From contig NZ_CP073721.1 of the NCBI RefSeq assembly GCF_025264685.1, forward strand, positions 1,107,001 to 1,171,000: DNA of 64,000 nt, written 5' to 3'. The stretch comes from Dactylosporangium roseum (GTDB taxonomy: Bacteria > Actinomycetota > Actinomycetes > Mycobacteriales > Micromonosporaceae). Each line of letters opens with the position of its first letter. Position 1 is the first letter of the stretch. Both the position numbers and the translations under genes were made by a program. Under the pieces are notes generated by a model. It searched no databases. It had not been told where the DNA came from and saw nothing but the letters and a program-made list of their open reading frames with translations. Below, in pieces: positions 9,862 to 19,150 of the stretch.

Positions 9862-11123
9862 GCGAACAGCAGGGATGGGCGCCGAAGCCGGCCGGCCAGC
9901 AGGGCTGGACGGCCGGTCAGGCCGACCAGCCGGCTCCGGGCGACCGGCCGGAACAGGCGCCCGCTACGGGCGGCCGACAAGCATGGCCGCCCGTACCGGC
10001 ACCCGCGCAGGGCGACCGCCCGGCTTCAGGACCGGCGTCGGGTGACCGGCTGGCTTCGGGACCTGAGCAAGGTGGGGCGCCCGGGCCGATCGCCGGGGAC
10101 CGTCCCGGGTGGCCGGCCGCGTCGGCGCCGGTGTGGGGTGCCCAGGGATGGCAGGCCGCGCCGGGTGGGCCCGGGTGGCACGCCGGGGCACCCGTATCGG
10201 GCGGCCAGCCGGGGTGGACGGGGGCATCCGGGGGCCAGCAGGACCGGCATGTGCCGTCGGCGCAGATGCCTCCGCACGTGCCGCACATGCACCGGCCGTT
10301 GCAATGGCAGCCGCCGTCGCCGATGCCGTCGCCGGCGCAGCCGGCCGCGCTGTCGAAGCGGCGACGGGTGGGGCGTGTCGCGGCGGCGATCGTGGCTGCC
10401 GTCGGGCTCTCGGCGGTTTCCGCGTTCGGTGGCGGCTACGCGGCCCTGGAGCTCCGCCCGCCGACCAGCCACAGCGTGGTCAGCGCGCAGAACTCCGCAG
10501 GGTCCGGCAGCACCACAACGCTGTCGAACGTCGCCGCGCAGGTGCTGCCCAGTGTCGTGTCGATCAGCACCGGATCGGCCGTCGGCTCAGGGGTCATCAT
10601 CACCACCGACGGTGCGATCCTGACGAACAACCACGTGGTGGCGACCGCTCGCGGCACCACGGTCCAGGTCACGTTCTCCGACGGCAAGTCCGCCATGGCC
10701 TCGATCGTCGGCACCGACCCGAGCACCGACCTGGCGGTCGTCAAGATCCGGGCCGGCGGCACCTACACCCCGCTGGCGTTCGCCGACAGCTCGACCGTCC
10801 ACGTGGGCGACACCGTCCTCGCCGTCGGCAGCCCGCTCGGCCTCGACGGCTCGGTGACCTCGGGCATCGTCAGTGCCCTCAACCGTACGATCGACGAGGG
10901 TCAGGACGGCCGCACCGGCGCCACGAAGATCACCGGCGCGATCCAGACCGACGCCGCCATCAACCCCGGCAACTCCGGCGGTGCGCTGGTCAACACGTCC
11001 GGCCAGCTCATCGGCATCAACACCGCGATCGCCACATCGGGCGACACGGCCGGCAACATCGGCGTCGGTTTCGCGATCTCCAGCAACACCGCAAAGGCCG
11101 TCGCCGAGCACTTGCTGGCCTGA
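9858..11123 (+). CDS. HtrA-like membrane-anchored trypsin-family serine protease lacking PDZ domain
   Basis: 421 aa. Residues 1-165 are a Gly/Pro/Gln/Trp-rich cytoplasmic tail. One membrane helix lies at about 172-198, followed by an extracytoplasmic S1C protease domain. The catalytic triad is visible: H259 in TNNHVV, D291 in STDLAVV, S373 in GNSGGAL. The protein ends at AVAEHLLA right after the protease fold, so the usual C-terminal PDZ domain is absent. Context suggests it degrades misfolded envelope proteins or tunes the adjacent kinase, as proposed for PepD/MprB; that is inference. Confidence 0.9.
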   Translation: MSEQQGWAPKPAGQQGWTAGQADQPAPGDRPEQAPATGGRQAWPPVPAPAQGDRPASGPASGDRLASGPEQGGAPGPIAGDRPGWPAASAPVWGAQGWQAAPGGPGWHAGAPVSGGQPGWTGASGGQQDRHVPSAQMPPHVPHMHRPLQWQPPSPMPSPAQPAALSKRRRVGRVAAAIVAAVGLSAVSAFGGGYAALELRPPTSHSVVSAQNSAGSGSTTTLSNVAAQVLPSVVSISTGSAVGSGVIITTDGAILTNNHVVATARGTTVQVTFSDGKSAMASIVGTDPSTDLAVVKIRAGGTYTPLAFADSSTVHVGDTVLAVGSPLGLDGSVTSGIVSALNRTIDEGQDGRTGATKITGAIQTDAAINPGNSGGALVNTSGQLIGINTAIATSGDTAGNIGVGFAISSNTAKAVAEHLLA

Positions 11124-11159
11124 CCCCGAAGCCTGCTCCGCCTCCCGCTCCCACTCCCG

Positions 11160-11257
11160 CCCCCTTCCCCGTCGATCTTGCAGTTGTGGTGGTGGACAAA
11201 CCCGGACACTCGCGGAGTGTCCCGGCACCACAACTGCAAGATCGACGGGGAAGGGGG
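11160..11257. repeat. repeat family A, copy 1 (long inverted repeat)
   Basis: The perfect 31-bp arms at 11160-11190 and 11227-11257 contain the family core GTCGATCTTGCAGTTGTGGT. The loop holds a second perfect hairpin GGACACTC-GCG-GAGTGTCC. It lies between the convergent htrA-like and glpK genes, where it could also end transcription from both sides. Copies 2-4 are at 21550, 25100 and 38556. Confidence 0.9.
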
Positions 11258-11278
11258 ACGGGGAGGCGGGCGGGCGGG

Positions 11279-12754
11279 TCAGGCGGCCCAGCCGAAGGAG
11301 CGTTCCACGGCGCGCAGCCACAACGCGTGGCCGCGGTCCCGCGTCGCCTGGTCCATCGACGGCTCCCACCGTCGGTCGATGTGCCACTTCTCGCGCAAAG
11401 TGTCCGTATCCGGCCAGAAGCCGACCGCCAGCCCGGCCGCGTACGCCGCGCCCAGCGCCGTCGTCTCGGCCACCGTCGGGCGCACGACCGGAACGTCGAG
11501 CACGTCGGCCTGGAAGGCCATCAGCAGGTCACTGGCGGTCATGCCGCCGTCGACCTTCAGCGTTTCCAGCGGTACCGCCGACTCCGCCATCATGGCGTCG
11601 ACCACGTCCTTGACCTGCCACGCCGTCGCTTCGAGGGCCGCCCGCGCGAGGTGCCCCTTGGTGACGTAACCGGTCAGCCCGGTGATCACGCCGCGGGCGT
11701 CCGGGCGCCAGTGCGGCGCGAACAGGCCCGAGAACGCCGGGACGATGTAGCAGCCGCCGTTGTCGGAGACGGTCGCCGCCAGGTCGTTGATCTCGGGTGC
11801 CGAGCCGATCAGGCCCAGGTTGTCGCGCAGCCACTGCACCAGCGAGCCGGTGATGGCGATCGAGCCTTCCAGCGCGTACACCGGATCCGCGTCCCCGATC
11901 CGATAACCGACCGTCGTCAACAGGCCACGCTCGCTGGCCACCGGGCGGTGACCGGTGTTGAGGAGCAGGAAGGAGCCGGTGCCGTACGTGCACTTCGCCT
12001 CACCGGGCGCGAAACACGCCTGGCCGAAGAGCGCGGCCTGCTGGTCGCCGAGGGCGCTGGCCACGGGGACGCCGTGCAGCATGGTGCGCGCCTCGCCGTA
12101 CACGTAGGACGACGAGCCGATGTCCGGCAGCATCACCCGCGGGATGCCGAACGCGGCGAGCAGGTCGTCGTCCCAGTCCAGGGTCGCCAGGTTCATGAGC
12201 ATGGTGCGGCTGGCGTTGGTCACGTCGGTGACGTGGCGGCCGGTCAGCTTCTCGATGAGCCAGGTGTCGACCGTGCCGAATCGGATCTCGCCGGCCTCGG
12301 CGCGGGCGCGCAGGCCCGGCACGGTTTCGAGCAGCCAGACGATCTTCGGGGCGGCGAAGTAGGTCGCGAGCGGCAGCCCGCAGCGGTCCCGGAACCGGTC
12401 GGCGCCGGCGGAGCCGCCGATCGACCGGATCAGCGCGTCGGTGCGCGTGTCCTGCCAGACGATCGCCGGATGGACCGGCTCGCCGGTCTTGGCGTCCCAC
12501 AGGATCGTGGTCTCGCGCTGGTTGGTGATACCGATGGCGGCGACATCGGCCCGGGACAGGCCCGCCTGGTCCAGAGCGCGGGTCGACACGGCCTGGACGT
12601 TGTGCCAGATCTCGACCGGGTCGTGCTCGACCCAGCCGGGGCGGGGGAAGCTCTGGCGGTGTTCGCGCTGGTCGAGCGCCACGATGGCGCCGTCGGAGTC
12701 GAACACGATCGCACGGGAGGAGGTCGTGCCCTGATCGATGGCGAGGATGTACAC
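11279..12754 (-). CDS. glpK: glycerol kinase
   Basis: 491 aa, normal length for the family. It phosphorylates glycerol to sn-glycerol 3-phosphate. FGGY-family features: the N-terminal phosphate loop [48 protein letters not shown], and the C-terminal [17 protein letters not shown]. The start is GTG (VYILAIDQG). No glpF or glpD is adjacent, so it appears monocistronic. Confidence 0.97.
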   Translation of the reverse strand: MYILAIDQGTTSSRAIVFDSDGAIVALDQREHRQSFPRPGWVEHDPVEIWHNVQAVSTRALDQAGLSRADVAAIGITNQRETTILWDAKTGEPVHPAIVWQDTRTDALIRSIGGSAGADRFRDRCGLPLATYFAAPKIVWLLETVPGLRARAEAGEIRFGTVDTWLIEKLTGRHVTDVTNASRTMLMNLATLDWDDDLLAAFGIPRVMLPDIGSSSYVYGEARTMLHGVPVASALGDQQAALFGQACFAPGEAKCTYGTGSFLLLNTGHRPVASERGLLTTVGYRIGDADPVYALEGSIAITGSLVQWLRDNLGLIGSAPEINDLAATVSDNGGCYIVPAFSGLFAPHWRPDARGVITGLTGYVTKGHLARAALEATAWQVKDVVDAMMAESAVPLETLKVDGGMTASDLLMAFQADVLDVPVVRPTVAETTALGAAYAAGLAVGFWPDTDTLREKWHIDRRWEPSMDQATRDRGHALWLRAVERSFGWAA

Positions 12755-13102
12755 GGTGCCATCTTCGCCGAATCCCTGTCACGTTCGGGACGGAACTTAC
12801 CCGCGCCGGTCCGGGCCGCTTACATTCCCCCGGCGGCGGCGTCGGCGTCGACGTCGTGGTCGACGCCGACGGTGCCGGCCGTCCGGAGTTCGTCGGGCAC
12901 GACACCGACCGCGACGGCGTCCAGACTGCCCGCTCCCACCGGCGAGGGCCGCCGGCGGACGGGGCCGCACCAAGAATTCAACCTTCGACGGTCCGCTGAG
13001 CCGTAAGGGCTCCCGGCTGACCGGTCGTGGCACGTTTCGGGGAGTGGGGCTTGTCGTGCGGCGCCTACCGTTGAGAGGTAGCCGAACCGACCGGGAGAAG
13101 TC
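12755..13102. other. glpK upstream region with a possible degenerate Asp-rich coding remnant
   Basis: No intact gene is seen in these 348 bp. On the + strand around 12829-12935 a short open stretch would read VDVVVDADGAGRPEFVGHD, resembling Asp/Gly-rich DUF6802-like repeats, but it has no start and soon runs out. The glpK promoter must lie in the 12755-12830 part. Confidence 0.3.
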
Positions 13103-13450
13103 ATGAGCGACTTTGAGATCGACTGGGGCGAGGACGGCCTCCACGTCGACCACGACGGTGGAGTCGACCATGCCTTCGCCGATCACCAGTATGAGGATCA
13201 CCATGGAGGATTCGACGGCACCGACGGTGCCGACGACCTCACCGATTTTGAAACCGTCGACGCCGTCGAAGGGGATCTCGGCGACGAGCCCCTGGACCTC
13301 GACGACGTGGACCTGCCCGACTGGCAGCTCGACCCCGATTTCGCCGACGGGCAGTTCGACCTCGTCGGTGCCGATCCGCACGAGGACGACCTGTGGTCGC
13401 AGTTCATGACGGACATGCACGAAGAGATCAACCCGTATGCGGCCAACTGA
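13103..13450 (+). CDS. small highly acidic protein of unknown function
   Basis: 115 aa, unusually rich in Asp, Glu and His (for example HVDHDGGVDHAF and DDVDLPDWQLDPDF), with no basic or hydrophobic core segments. ATG follows GGGAGAAGTC. A perfect hairpin terminator follows directly. It may be a metal-binding or disordered protein, but no family is recognised. The Asp-rich remnant upstream (12829-12935) hints at a related repeat protein. Confidence 0.75.
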   Translation: MSDFEIDWGEDGLHVDHDGGVDHAFADHQYEDHHGGFDGTDGADDLTDFETVDAVEGDLGDEPLDLDDVDLPDWQLDPDFADGQFDLVGADPHEDDLWSQFMTDMHEEINPYAAN

Positions 13451-13457
13451 CCGTATT

Positions 13458-13484
13458 CCGCCCAGCAACGTTGTTGCTGGGCGG
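13458..13484 (+). terminator. terminator hairpin
   Basis: CCGCCCAGCAAC-GTT-GTTGCTGGGCGG is a perfect 12-bp stem with a 3-nt loop, 7 bp after the acidic-protein stop. Confidence 0.8.
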
Positions 13485-13489
13485 AGTCA

Positions 13490-13790
13490 GGGCCGCGGTA
13501 GGTGAGCCGGTGTTGCGCTACGGGATGGTGACGCACAGTCGTGCGGGCGGGTCTCTGCCGCTCGTGGTCGCCGTTGGACCCGAGCGGCACGCTCCGGGTC
13601 GGACGACTCCATGATCATGGGAAAGATGTGGCTGCCCCGATGGCCACATCTTTCCCATGATCATGAGATCGAGCGGCACGGCGGCGGAACGCACGCCTCG
13701 ACTGCGCCCCCTCCGGGCCTCGTGCCCGAATTATCGGCTTTGTTCGGCTGGCCAGGGGCTGCTGGGGTTGACTTGCGGGCGGATCGCCGG
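13490..13790. repeat. repeat family B, copy 1 (MITE-like element)
   Basis: The core is a perfect 22-bp palindrome ATGATCATGGGAAAGATGTG... at 13611-13664 with a 10-nt loop. Flanks on both sides match copy 2: TTGCGCTACGGG and CTCGTGGTCGCC on the left, CCCGAATTATCGGC and GTTCGGCTGGC on the right. It fills the space between a + strand and a - strand gene that converge. Outer limits are approximate. Confidence 0.75.
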
Positions 13791-15902
13791 TCAGAACTCG
13801 AGGGCGGAGGCGGGGCCGGGACTCGCGTAGTACCAGCCCTGTGCCGTGTCGCAGCCGAGCGCCTGGAGGCGGCTGGCCTGCTCCGCCGTCTCCACGCCTT
13901 CGGCCGTGACGCTCAGCTTCAGGGTGTGCGCCAGCCCGATCACCGCGGCCACGATCTGCTCGTCGACCGGGTCCGGCCGCTCCGGCGGGCGCAGCCCGGC
14001 GACGAACGAGCCGGCCAGCTTCAGGCTGTGGACCGGCAGGTTCCGCAGGTACGCGAAGTTGGAGTAGCCGGTGCCGAAGTCGTCGATGGCGATGCGCGGA
14101 CCCAGGTCCGCCAGCGCCTTGAGCGCCTCGATCGGCTCGCCGCCGGTGCCCATGACCGCGCTCTCGGTGAGCTCCAGTTGGAGCCGCTCCGGGGCCAGGC
14201 CGGTCTGCTCCAGGATCGCCCGCACGTCCCGGACGATCGTTCGGTCCCGCATCTGCCGCACCGCCAGGTTGACGCTCATCAGCGGCGCCTTGTCCTTGAC
14301 GGTCCGGTGCCATTCGGCGGCCTGGCGGCAGGCCTCGTGCAGCACCCAGCGCCCCAGCGGCACGATGAGCCCGGTCTCCTCGGCCATGCCGATGAACGCG
14401 TCCGGGCCGAGCACCCCGAAGCGGGGATGCCGCCAGCGGACCAGCGCCTCGACGCCCATGACGCGGGCGTCGCTGAGCCGGACGAGGGGTTGGTACTCGA
14501 CGAAGAACTCCCGCCGCTCCAGTGCCGCCGGCATGCTCGCGGACAGCTCGTACCGCGTCACCTCGCGTGCGTGCCGCTCGGCGTCGAACAGCGCGAGGCG
14601 GTTGCGGCCGTCGGCCTTGGCCCAGTAGAGGGTGGTGTCGGCGGCCTTCATCAGCTCGCCCGTGCTGGTGCCGCGCAGCGGCTGCTCGACCACGCCGATG
14701 CTCGCCGAGATGCTGATCTCGTGGCCGCCGACGTGGACCGGCGCGCGGACCGTGTCGAGCGCCTTTTCCGCGACGGTGACGATGTCCTCGGTGCTCGCTG
14801 TGCCTTCGATCAGTACGACGAACTCGTCGCCGCCCATCCGCGCGACGAGCTGACCCTCACCGTTGATCGACCGGGCCAGCCGGCGGGCGACCGTCTGCAG
14901 CAGTTGGTCACCGACGTCGTGGCCGAGTGTGTCGTTGATGACCTTGAAGCCGTCGACGTCGAGGTAGCAGACACCGACGCGGGTGTCGCCGTTCTCGTCG
15001 GCGTCGGCCAGCAGGGCGTCGAGCCGGTCGAAGAACAGTGTGCGGTTGGGCAACTGGGTCAGCGGGTCGTGGAGCGCCTGGTGCCGCAGACGGACCTGGA
15101 GGAGGTACCGCTCGGTGATGTCCTCGAACATCGCGACGAGCCACCTCGGCCGGTCCTCCTCGTCGCGGATGACCGACGCCACCAGGTCGGTCCAGACCCG
15201 GTGCCCGTCCTTGTGCACGTACGGCTTCTCGATGCGGAACTGGTCCCGCCGCCCGGCCAGCAGTTCGTCGAACATCGCGGCCGCGGACGGCGGGTCCTCG
15301 GGCAGCACGAAGTCCTCGAACGACATGGCGAGCAGCTCGTCGGCGGTGTAGCCGAGCATGTCGCACAGCGCCTGGTTGACCTCGATGACCTGCCCGTCGA
15401 CGGTGCTGACGCTCATGCCGATCGCGGCACCGGCGAAGATCGCGCGGAACCGCGCGTCGCTGACCCGCCGGCCCTCCTCGGCCCGGGCCTGCGACCACAG
15501 CGCCGCGGTGCGGATCTCCTCCTGCTCGTCGAGCACACGGTCGCGCAGCGCCAGCGCGTAGCCTGCCGCGAGCGCGCCCTGGATCCGGGCGACCCGCTTG
15601 GCCGGCGCGTTGCCGAACTGCTCGCTGAGCACCGCCATGGTGCGCTCCAGCGTCGTCGGCTCGGTGAAGTGCGCGGCGACCAGGGTCGAGCCGACCTCGC
15701 GCACGTCGGCCGGGTCGAAGACCTCGGCCGTCAGCGCGTGGATGAGCCGGGTCGAGAGGCTGGTCAGGAAATCCTGGACCTCGAGACCGTTCATCGACAC
15801 GTAGCTGGTGCCGGCGACGGCCAGCGACCAGGCGCGCGCGAGCCGTTCGGCGGCGCGGTGCGGGCGGTCCCACGAGGTCGGCGTGGAGCTGGCGGCGGTC
15901 AT
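13791..15902 (-). CDS. PAS-GGDEF-EAL cyclic-di-GMP signalling protein
   Basis: 703 aa cytoplasmic protein. An N-terminal helical region (1-170) is followed by PAS/PAC (about 175-290), GGDEF (about 300-455, motif MGGDEFVVL near 355 intact) and EAL (about 465-700). EAL residues appear intact (VEALVRW, ELTES, DDFGTGYSN, TAEGVETAEQ), so both cyclase and phosphodiesterase activity are possible. No RxxD inhibitory site precedes GGDEF. Domain order matches Streptomyces RmdA-type proteins. It begins 12 bp after a methyltransferase gene, so the two may be co-transcribed. Confidence 0.92.
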   Translation of the reverse strand: MTAASSTPTSWDRPHRAAERLARAWSLAVAGTSYVSMNGLEVQDFLTSLSTRLIHALTAEVFDPADVREVGSTLVAAHFTEPTTLERTMAVLSEQFGNAPAKRVARIQGALAAGYALALRDRVLDEQEEIRTAALWSQARAEEGRRVSDARFRAIFAGAAIGMSVSTVDGQVIEVNQALCDMLGYTADELLAMSFEDFVLPEDPPSAAAMFDELLAGRRDQFRIEKPYVHKDGHRVWTDLVASVIRDEEDRPRWLVAMFEDITERYLLQVRLRHQALHDPLTQLPNRTLFFDRLDALLADADENGDTRVGVCYLDVDGFKVINDTLGHDVGDQLLQTVARRLARSINGEGQLVARMGGDEFVVLIEGTASTEDIVTVAEKALDTVRAPVHVGGHEISISASIGVVEQPLRGTSTGELMKAADTTLYWAKADGRNRLALFDAERHAREVTRYELSASMPAALERREFFVEYQPLVRLSDARVMGVEALVRWRHPRFGVLGPDAFIGMAEETGLIVPLGRWVLHEACRQAAEWHRTVKDKAPLMSVNLAVRQMRDRTIVRDVRAILEQTGLAPERLQLELTESAVMGTGGEPIEALKALADLGPRIAIDDFGTGYSNFAYLRNLPVHSLKLAGSFVAGLRPPERPDPVDEQIVAAVIGLAHTLKLSVTAEGVETAEQASRLQALGCDTAQGWYYASPGPASALEF

Positions 15903-15914
15903 GGTGGGCCGGCG

Positions 15915-16724
15915 CTAGTCCTTGCGGGCGACGACCGCGCAGCCGAACGCGTCGCCCTCCGGGATCGCTTCGTCGTCCGGCCCCGGCCGCCACTTGTGGG
16001 TCGCGACGACGCCCGGCTCGACCACCGTCAGGTCGCCGAACAGCGCCGCCACCTGCGCCCTGGTCCGCAGGATCAGCGGGGTGGGAGACTTGCGGTACAT
16101 CTCCCGCGCCGCTTCCTCCCCGGGCGTGAGCTGGCGTTCCAGCCCGGCGTGGGACAGCACGACGTAGCTGCCGGGGACGCCGGCGGCCGCGTATCCGGAC
16201 ACGATGTCGGCCGGGCGCTGCTCGTCGGAGACGAAGTGCAGCACCGCGACGAGCAGGAACGCGATCGGCTGGCTGAAGTCGAGCAGGGCCCGCACCGCCG
16301 GCTCGGCGAGCACGTCGGCGGGGCGGCAAAGGTCGCCGGCGACCACGGCGGTGCCCGGCACGTCGGCGAGGATGGCGCGGCTGTGCGCGACCGCGACGGG
16401 GTCGTGGTCGACATAGACCACCCGGCCGTCGCCGACACCGGCGTCCGCGACGACCTCGTGGACGTTGCCGACGGTGGGGATGCCGGAGCCGAGGTCGAGG
16501 AACTGGCGCACGCCCTGCGCCGCCAGCATGCTCACGGCGCGGCGCAGGAAGGCGCGGTTGCTGCGGGCGAGCGCGGCGACGACCGGCATGACCTTCAGGA
16601 CCTGCTCGCCGAAGGCGCGGTCGGCGGCGAAGTTGTGCGAGCCGCCGAGGTAGTAGTCATAGACCCGGGCAACGCTCGGGCGATCGAGGTCGACGTCTGC
16701 GGGTGCCCAGGTCGGTCGCTCCAC
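15915..16724 (-). CDS. SAM-dependent methyltransferase (Methyltransf_19 type)
   Basis: 269 aa. The N-terminus PSVARVYDYYLGGSHNFAADR and the Rossmann motif FLDLGSGIPTVGNVHE are diagnostic of the large actinobacterial PF04672 family, whose substrates are unknown. GTG start with GAGGAGTG upstream. A likely operon with the c-di-GMP protein downstream. Confidence 0.88.
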   Translation of the reverse strand: MERPTWAPADVDLDRPSVARVYDYYLGGSHNFAADRAFGEQVLKVMPVVAALARSNRAFLRRAVSMLAAQGVRQFLDLGSGIPTVGNVHEVVADAGVGDGRVVYVDHDPVAVAHSRAILADVPGTAVVAGDLCRPADVLAEPAVRALLDFSQPIAFLLVAVLHFVSDEQRPADIVSGYAAAGVPGSYVVLSHAGLERQLTPGEEAAREMYRKSPTPLILRTRAQVAALFGDLTVVEPGVVATHKWRPGPDDEAIPEGDAFGCAVVARKD

Positions 16725-16779
16725 AGATCAACACTCCTCGACATCGGTGACACGTGGCACTCGGGCGTTGCGAGCATAC

Positions 16780-16820
16780 GTGTGGGCGGGCGGGAGCAAA
16801 ACCCGCCGCCCGCCCACACC
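16780..16820 (-). terminator. terminator hairpin of the 5'-nucleotidase gene
   Basis: GTGTGGGCGGGCGGG pairs with CCGCCGCCCGCCCACAC across an A-rich loop. It lies 26 bp beyond the nucleotidase stop and just upstream of the methyltransferase gene. Confidence 0.75.
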
Positions 16821-16845
16821 GGTATCGATCAGGCAAACCGCGCGA

Positions 16846-18690
16846 TCAGGCGACCCGCGTGATCCGGTTGGCCGGGCCGGGCGCGATCGGGCCGGTGCCG
16901 AGGTAGGCCACCAGCGCGTCCACGTCGAAGCCCGGCGCGGTGACCCGGCCGGTGCCCTTCGTCAGGTTGGAGAACCCGTCACCGCCGTTGGCGAGGAAGT
17001 CGTTCGTGGTCACCAGGTAGATCGCCGCCGGGTCGATCGGGGTGCCGTTGAGCGCCAGGTTGCTGATCTTCGATCCTGGCACCGCGGAGGCGCTGTACGT
17101 GTAGGTCAGGCCGCCGGAGACCTGGAGGATCCGCTGGTTGGTCTGTCCGCCGAAGCCGACGAACTGCTGCTCCAGCACGTCCTTGATCTGGGCGCCGGTG
17201 AACGACTGCGTCACGACCAGGTTGTTGAACGGCTGGACCGTGAAGCACTCACCGTAGGTGACCTGGCCGGGAGCCTCGCCGCCGGGCGAGTTGGCGTAGG
17301 TCAGCGGCGCCCGGATGCCACCGGGGTTCATGAACGCGATCCGCGTACCGGCCGACCTGGTGTAGGCCAACTGCGCGTCCGCGATCACGTCACCGAGCGG
17401 CGTCTCGCCGGCCGGCGTCGCCGTGGTGGTGATGTCGGCGGCGATGCTGCCGACGACCCGGTTGGCGATCGGCGCGACGGCCGCGCGGTACTTGTCCGCG
17501 ATCTTCTTGATGTTCGGGTCGACCAGGCTCGGGTTGCGGACCGGGATGCCGTTCTCCGTCTTCCAGGTGCCGTCGGCGTTCCGTACGCCGTTTTCGACGA
17601 TCACGTTGGTGGCCGACGCGTCGACGAACTTGCGGGACTTCTTGTCCAGCGTGACGCGGATGTCCGTCACCAGCGTGCCGGCCGTGCCGGCGCTCGTCAC
17701 CAGCGTGTCGGCGCCCGAGGAGTTGGGCAGCTCGCAGGTGTAGAAGCGGTGCGTGTGTCCGGAGACGACCACGCCGTACGCCGGGTCGAGGCCCTTGACG
17801 ATGTCGGTGATCGGGCCGGCGAAGTTGGCGCAGCCGGACGGGTCCAGCGGCGCGGGCGGGCTGCTCTGCATGCCGCCCTCGTGGATCACGAGCACCATCG
17901 AGCGGACACCGAGCCAGCTCAGGACGGTGGCGTACTGGTTGGCGGTCTCGACCTCGTCCTTGAAGTTGACGTTCTTGATGCCCGCCGGGTTCACGATGCC
18001 GGGGGTGGCCTCCAGCGTCATGCCGACGTAGGCGACCGGGACACCGTCGTACAGGCGCAGCGTGAAGGGCAGGAGGATCGGCAGGCTGTTGGACTTGTCG
18101 GTGACGTTGGCGGCGAGGTACGGGAAGTTCGCACCCGAGAAGCCGTCGCCGTCCTGGCAGCCGTCGACCGGATGGCAGCCGCCGAGCTGGATGCGCCTGA
18201 GCTCGTCGACACCCTCGTCGAACTCGTGGTTGCCGACCGATGAGATGTCGACGCCCATCTGGTTGAGGACCTCGATCGCCGGCTCGTCGTGGAAGGCGGC
18301 GCTCACCAGGGGCGTGGCCCCGATGTTGTCACCGGCGACGACCGTGTCGCTGTTGCGCACGCCGTTGTTCGCGGCGTCGTTGCGCAGCTTGGTCAGCCAG
18401 GTGCTGAGGTATTCGGCGCCACCCGCGGGGGTGCCGTTGATCAACCCGCCGCTGCCGATCGGCGGGTCGATGTTGCCGTGGAAGTCGTTGAAGCCGAGAA
18501 GCTGTGCCGTGGTCGTCGGGCCGGTCTTCTGGCTGAACGAGACCTTGGCCGGGGTGAGTGGCGTCCATCGGTCGGTTCCCGCTGGGGTGTCGGCCTTGGC
18601 CAGGGGTAAGAGGGCGACGACCGCGACGGCGAGCGCCGGCACCGCGAGGTGCTGGGCGATCCGCCAACCGCGGGCACTGGGTCGGGCCAT
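16846..18690 (-). CDS. secreted bifunctional 5'-nucleotidase / metallophosphatase
   Basis: 614 aa. A signal peptide of about 33 residues (basic start, AVPALAVAVVALLPLAKA) exports it. The metallophosphatase domain shows GFNDFHGNI, GDNIG, SVGNHEFDEG and SGHTHRFYT metal ligands. The C-terminal nucleotidase domain has MNPGGIR and TTNDFLANGGDGF. It likely hydrolyses extracellular nucleotides or cyclic nucleotides for phosphate or nucleoside salvage. No wall anchor (LPxTG) is seen. Monocistronic, with a terminator at 16780. Confidence 0.93.
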   Translation of the reverse strand: MARPSARGWRIAQHLAVPALAVAVVALLPLAKADTPAGTDRWTPLTPAKVSFSQKTGPTTTAQLLGFNDFHGNIDPPIGSGGLINGTPAGGAEYLSTWLTKLRNDAANNGVRNSDTVVAGDNIGATPLVSAAFHDEPAIEVLNQMGVDISSVGNHEFDEGVDELRRIQLGGCHPVDGCQDGDGFSGANFPYLAANVTDKSNSLPILLPFTLRLYDGVPVAYVGMTLEATPGIVNPAGIKNVNFKDEVETANQYATVLSWLGVRSMVLVIHEGGMQSSPPAPLDPSGCANFAGPITDIVKGLDPAYGVVVSGHTHRFYTCELPNSSGADTLVTSAGTAGTLVTDIRVTLDKKSRKFVDASATNVIVENGVRNADGTWKTENGIPVRNPSLVDPNIKKIADKYRAAVAPIANRVVGSIAADITTTATPAGETPLGDVIADAQLAYTRSAGTRIAFMNPGGIRAPLTYANSPGGEAPGQVTYGECFTVQPFNNLVVTQSFTGAQIKDVLEQQFVGFGGQTNQRILQVSGGLTYTYSASAVPGSKISNLALNGTPIDPAAIYLVTTNDFLANGGDGFSNLTKGTGRVTAPGFDVDALVAYLGTGPIAPGPANRITRVA

Positions 18691-18823
18691 GATCTCTCCT
18701 TATGGAAGGACGCATGCGTCGATCGCCATCTTTCCGTGGTCGTCGATCCGGCGCGAGCACCTGTTGTGAACAGACAGGTGACCTGCGGGTAAAAGCGAGG
18801 GTGCGGTACGGGCCGCTCCGCCC

Positions 18824-19150
18824 ATGACGGCGTGCCGGACGGCTGTCACCGTGTCCTCGGCGTCCGCGGTCGCGTCACCACCGTCCACAGTGGAAGGAGT
18901 GCTGCCCCTGGCCGGCGCCCCTCTCCGCCGCTGGTCGCTCCGGCCGCCGGCGGCGGCGACCGTGCTGGCGGGGTTGGCGCTGTTCGTGCCGGTCGTCCGC
19001 AGGACCCGCCCCGCACCGCTCGCCGTCGTCCCACCGGATTCGCCCGAGGCTGCGGGGTCGGTTCGCCGCCGGAGTTTCGTTCCCAGCGGATCCGCTTCCA
19101 GTGAACAGCGGTTCTGGTTCGGTCACCGGCACCCCAGGATCGAGCGATGA
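18824..19150 (+). CDS. hypothetical small membrane protein (doubtful)
   Basis: A 108-codon frame with one hydrophobic stretch (AAATVLAGLALFVPVV) and strong G/C third positions. Its stop overlaps the epimerase start in an ATGA junction, which would suit translational coupling. The sequence is otherwise low complexity with no recognised family and no clear ribosome binding site, so it may be a chance frame. Confidence 0.3.
   Translation: MTACRTAVTVSSASAVASPPSTVEGVLPLAGAPLRRWSLRPPAAATVLAGLALFVPVVRRTRPAPLAVVPPDSPEAAGSVRRRSFVPSGSASSEQRFWFGHRHPRIER

Noticed and set aside
10109..13006. A 965-codon + strand frame
   Set aside because: Out-of-frame shadow of the HtrA-like gene and antisense of glpK; no domain.
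13611..16862. A 1083-codon + strand frame
   Set aside because: Antisense of the GGDEF-EAL and methyltransferase genes, which have intact motifs on the minus strand.
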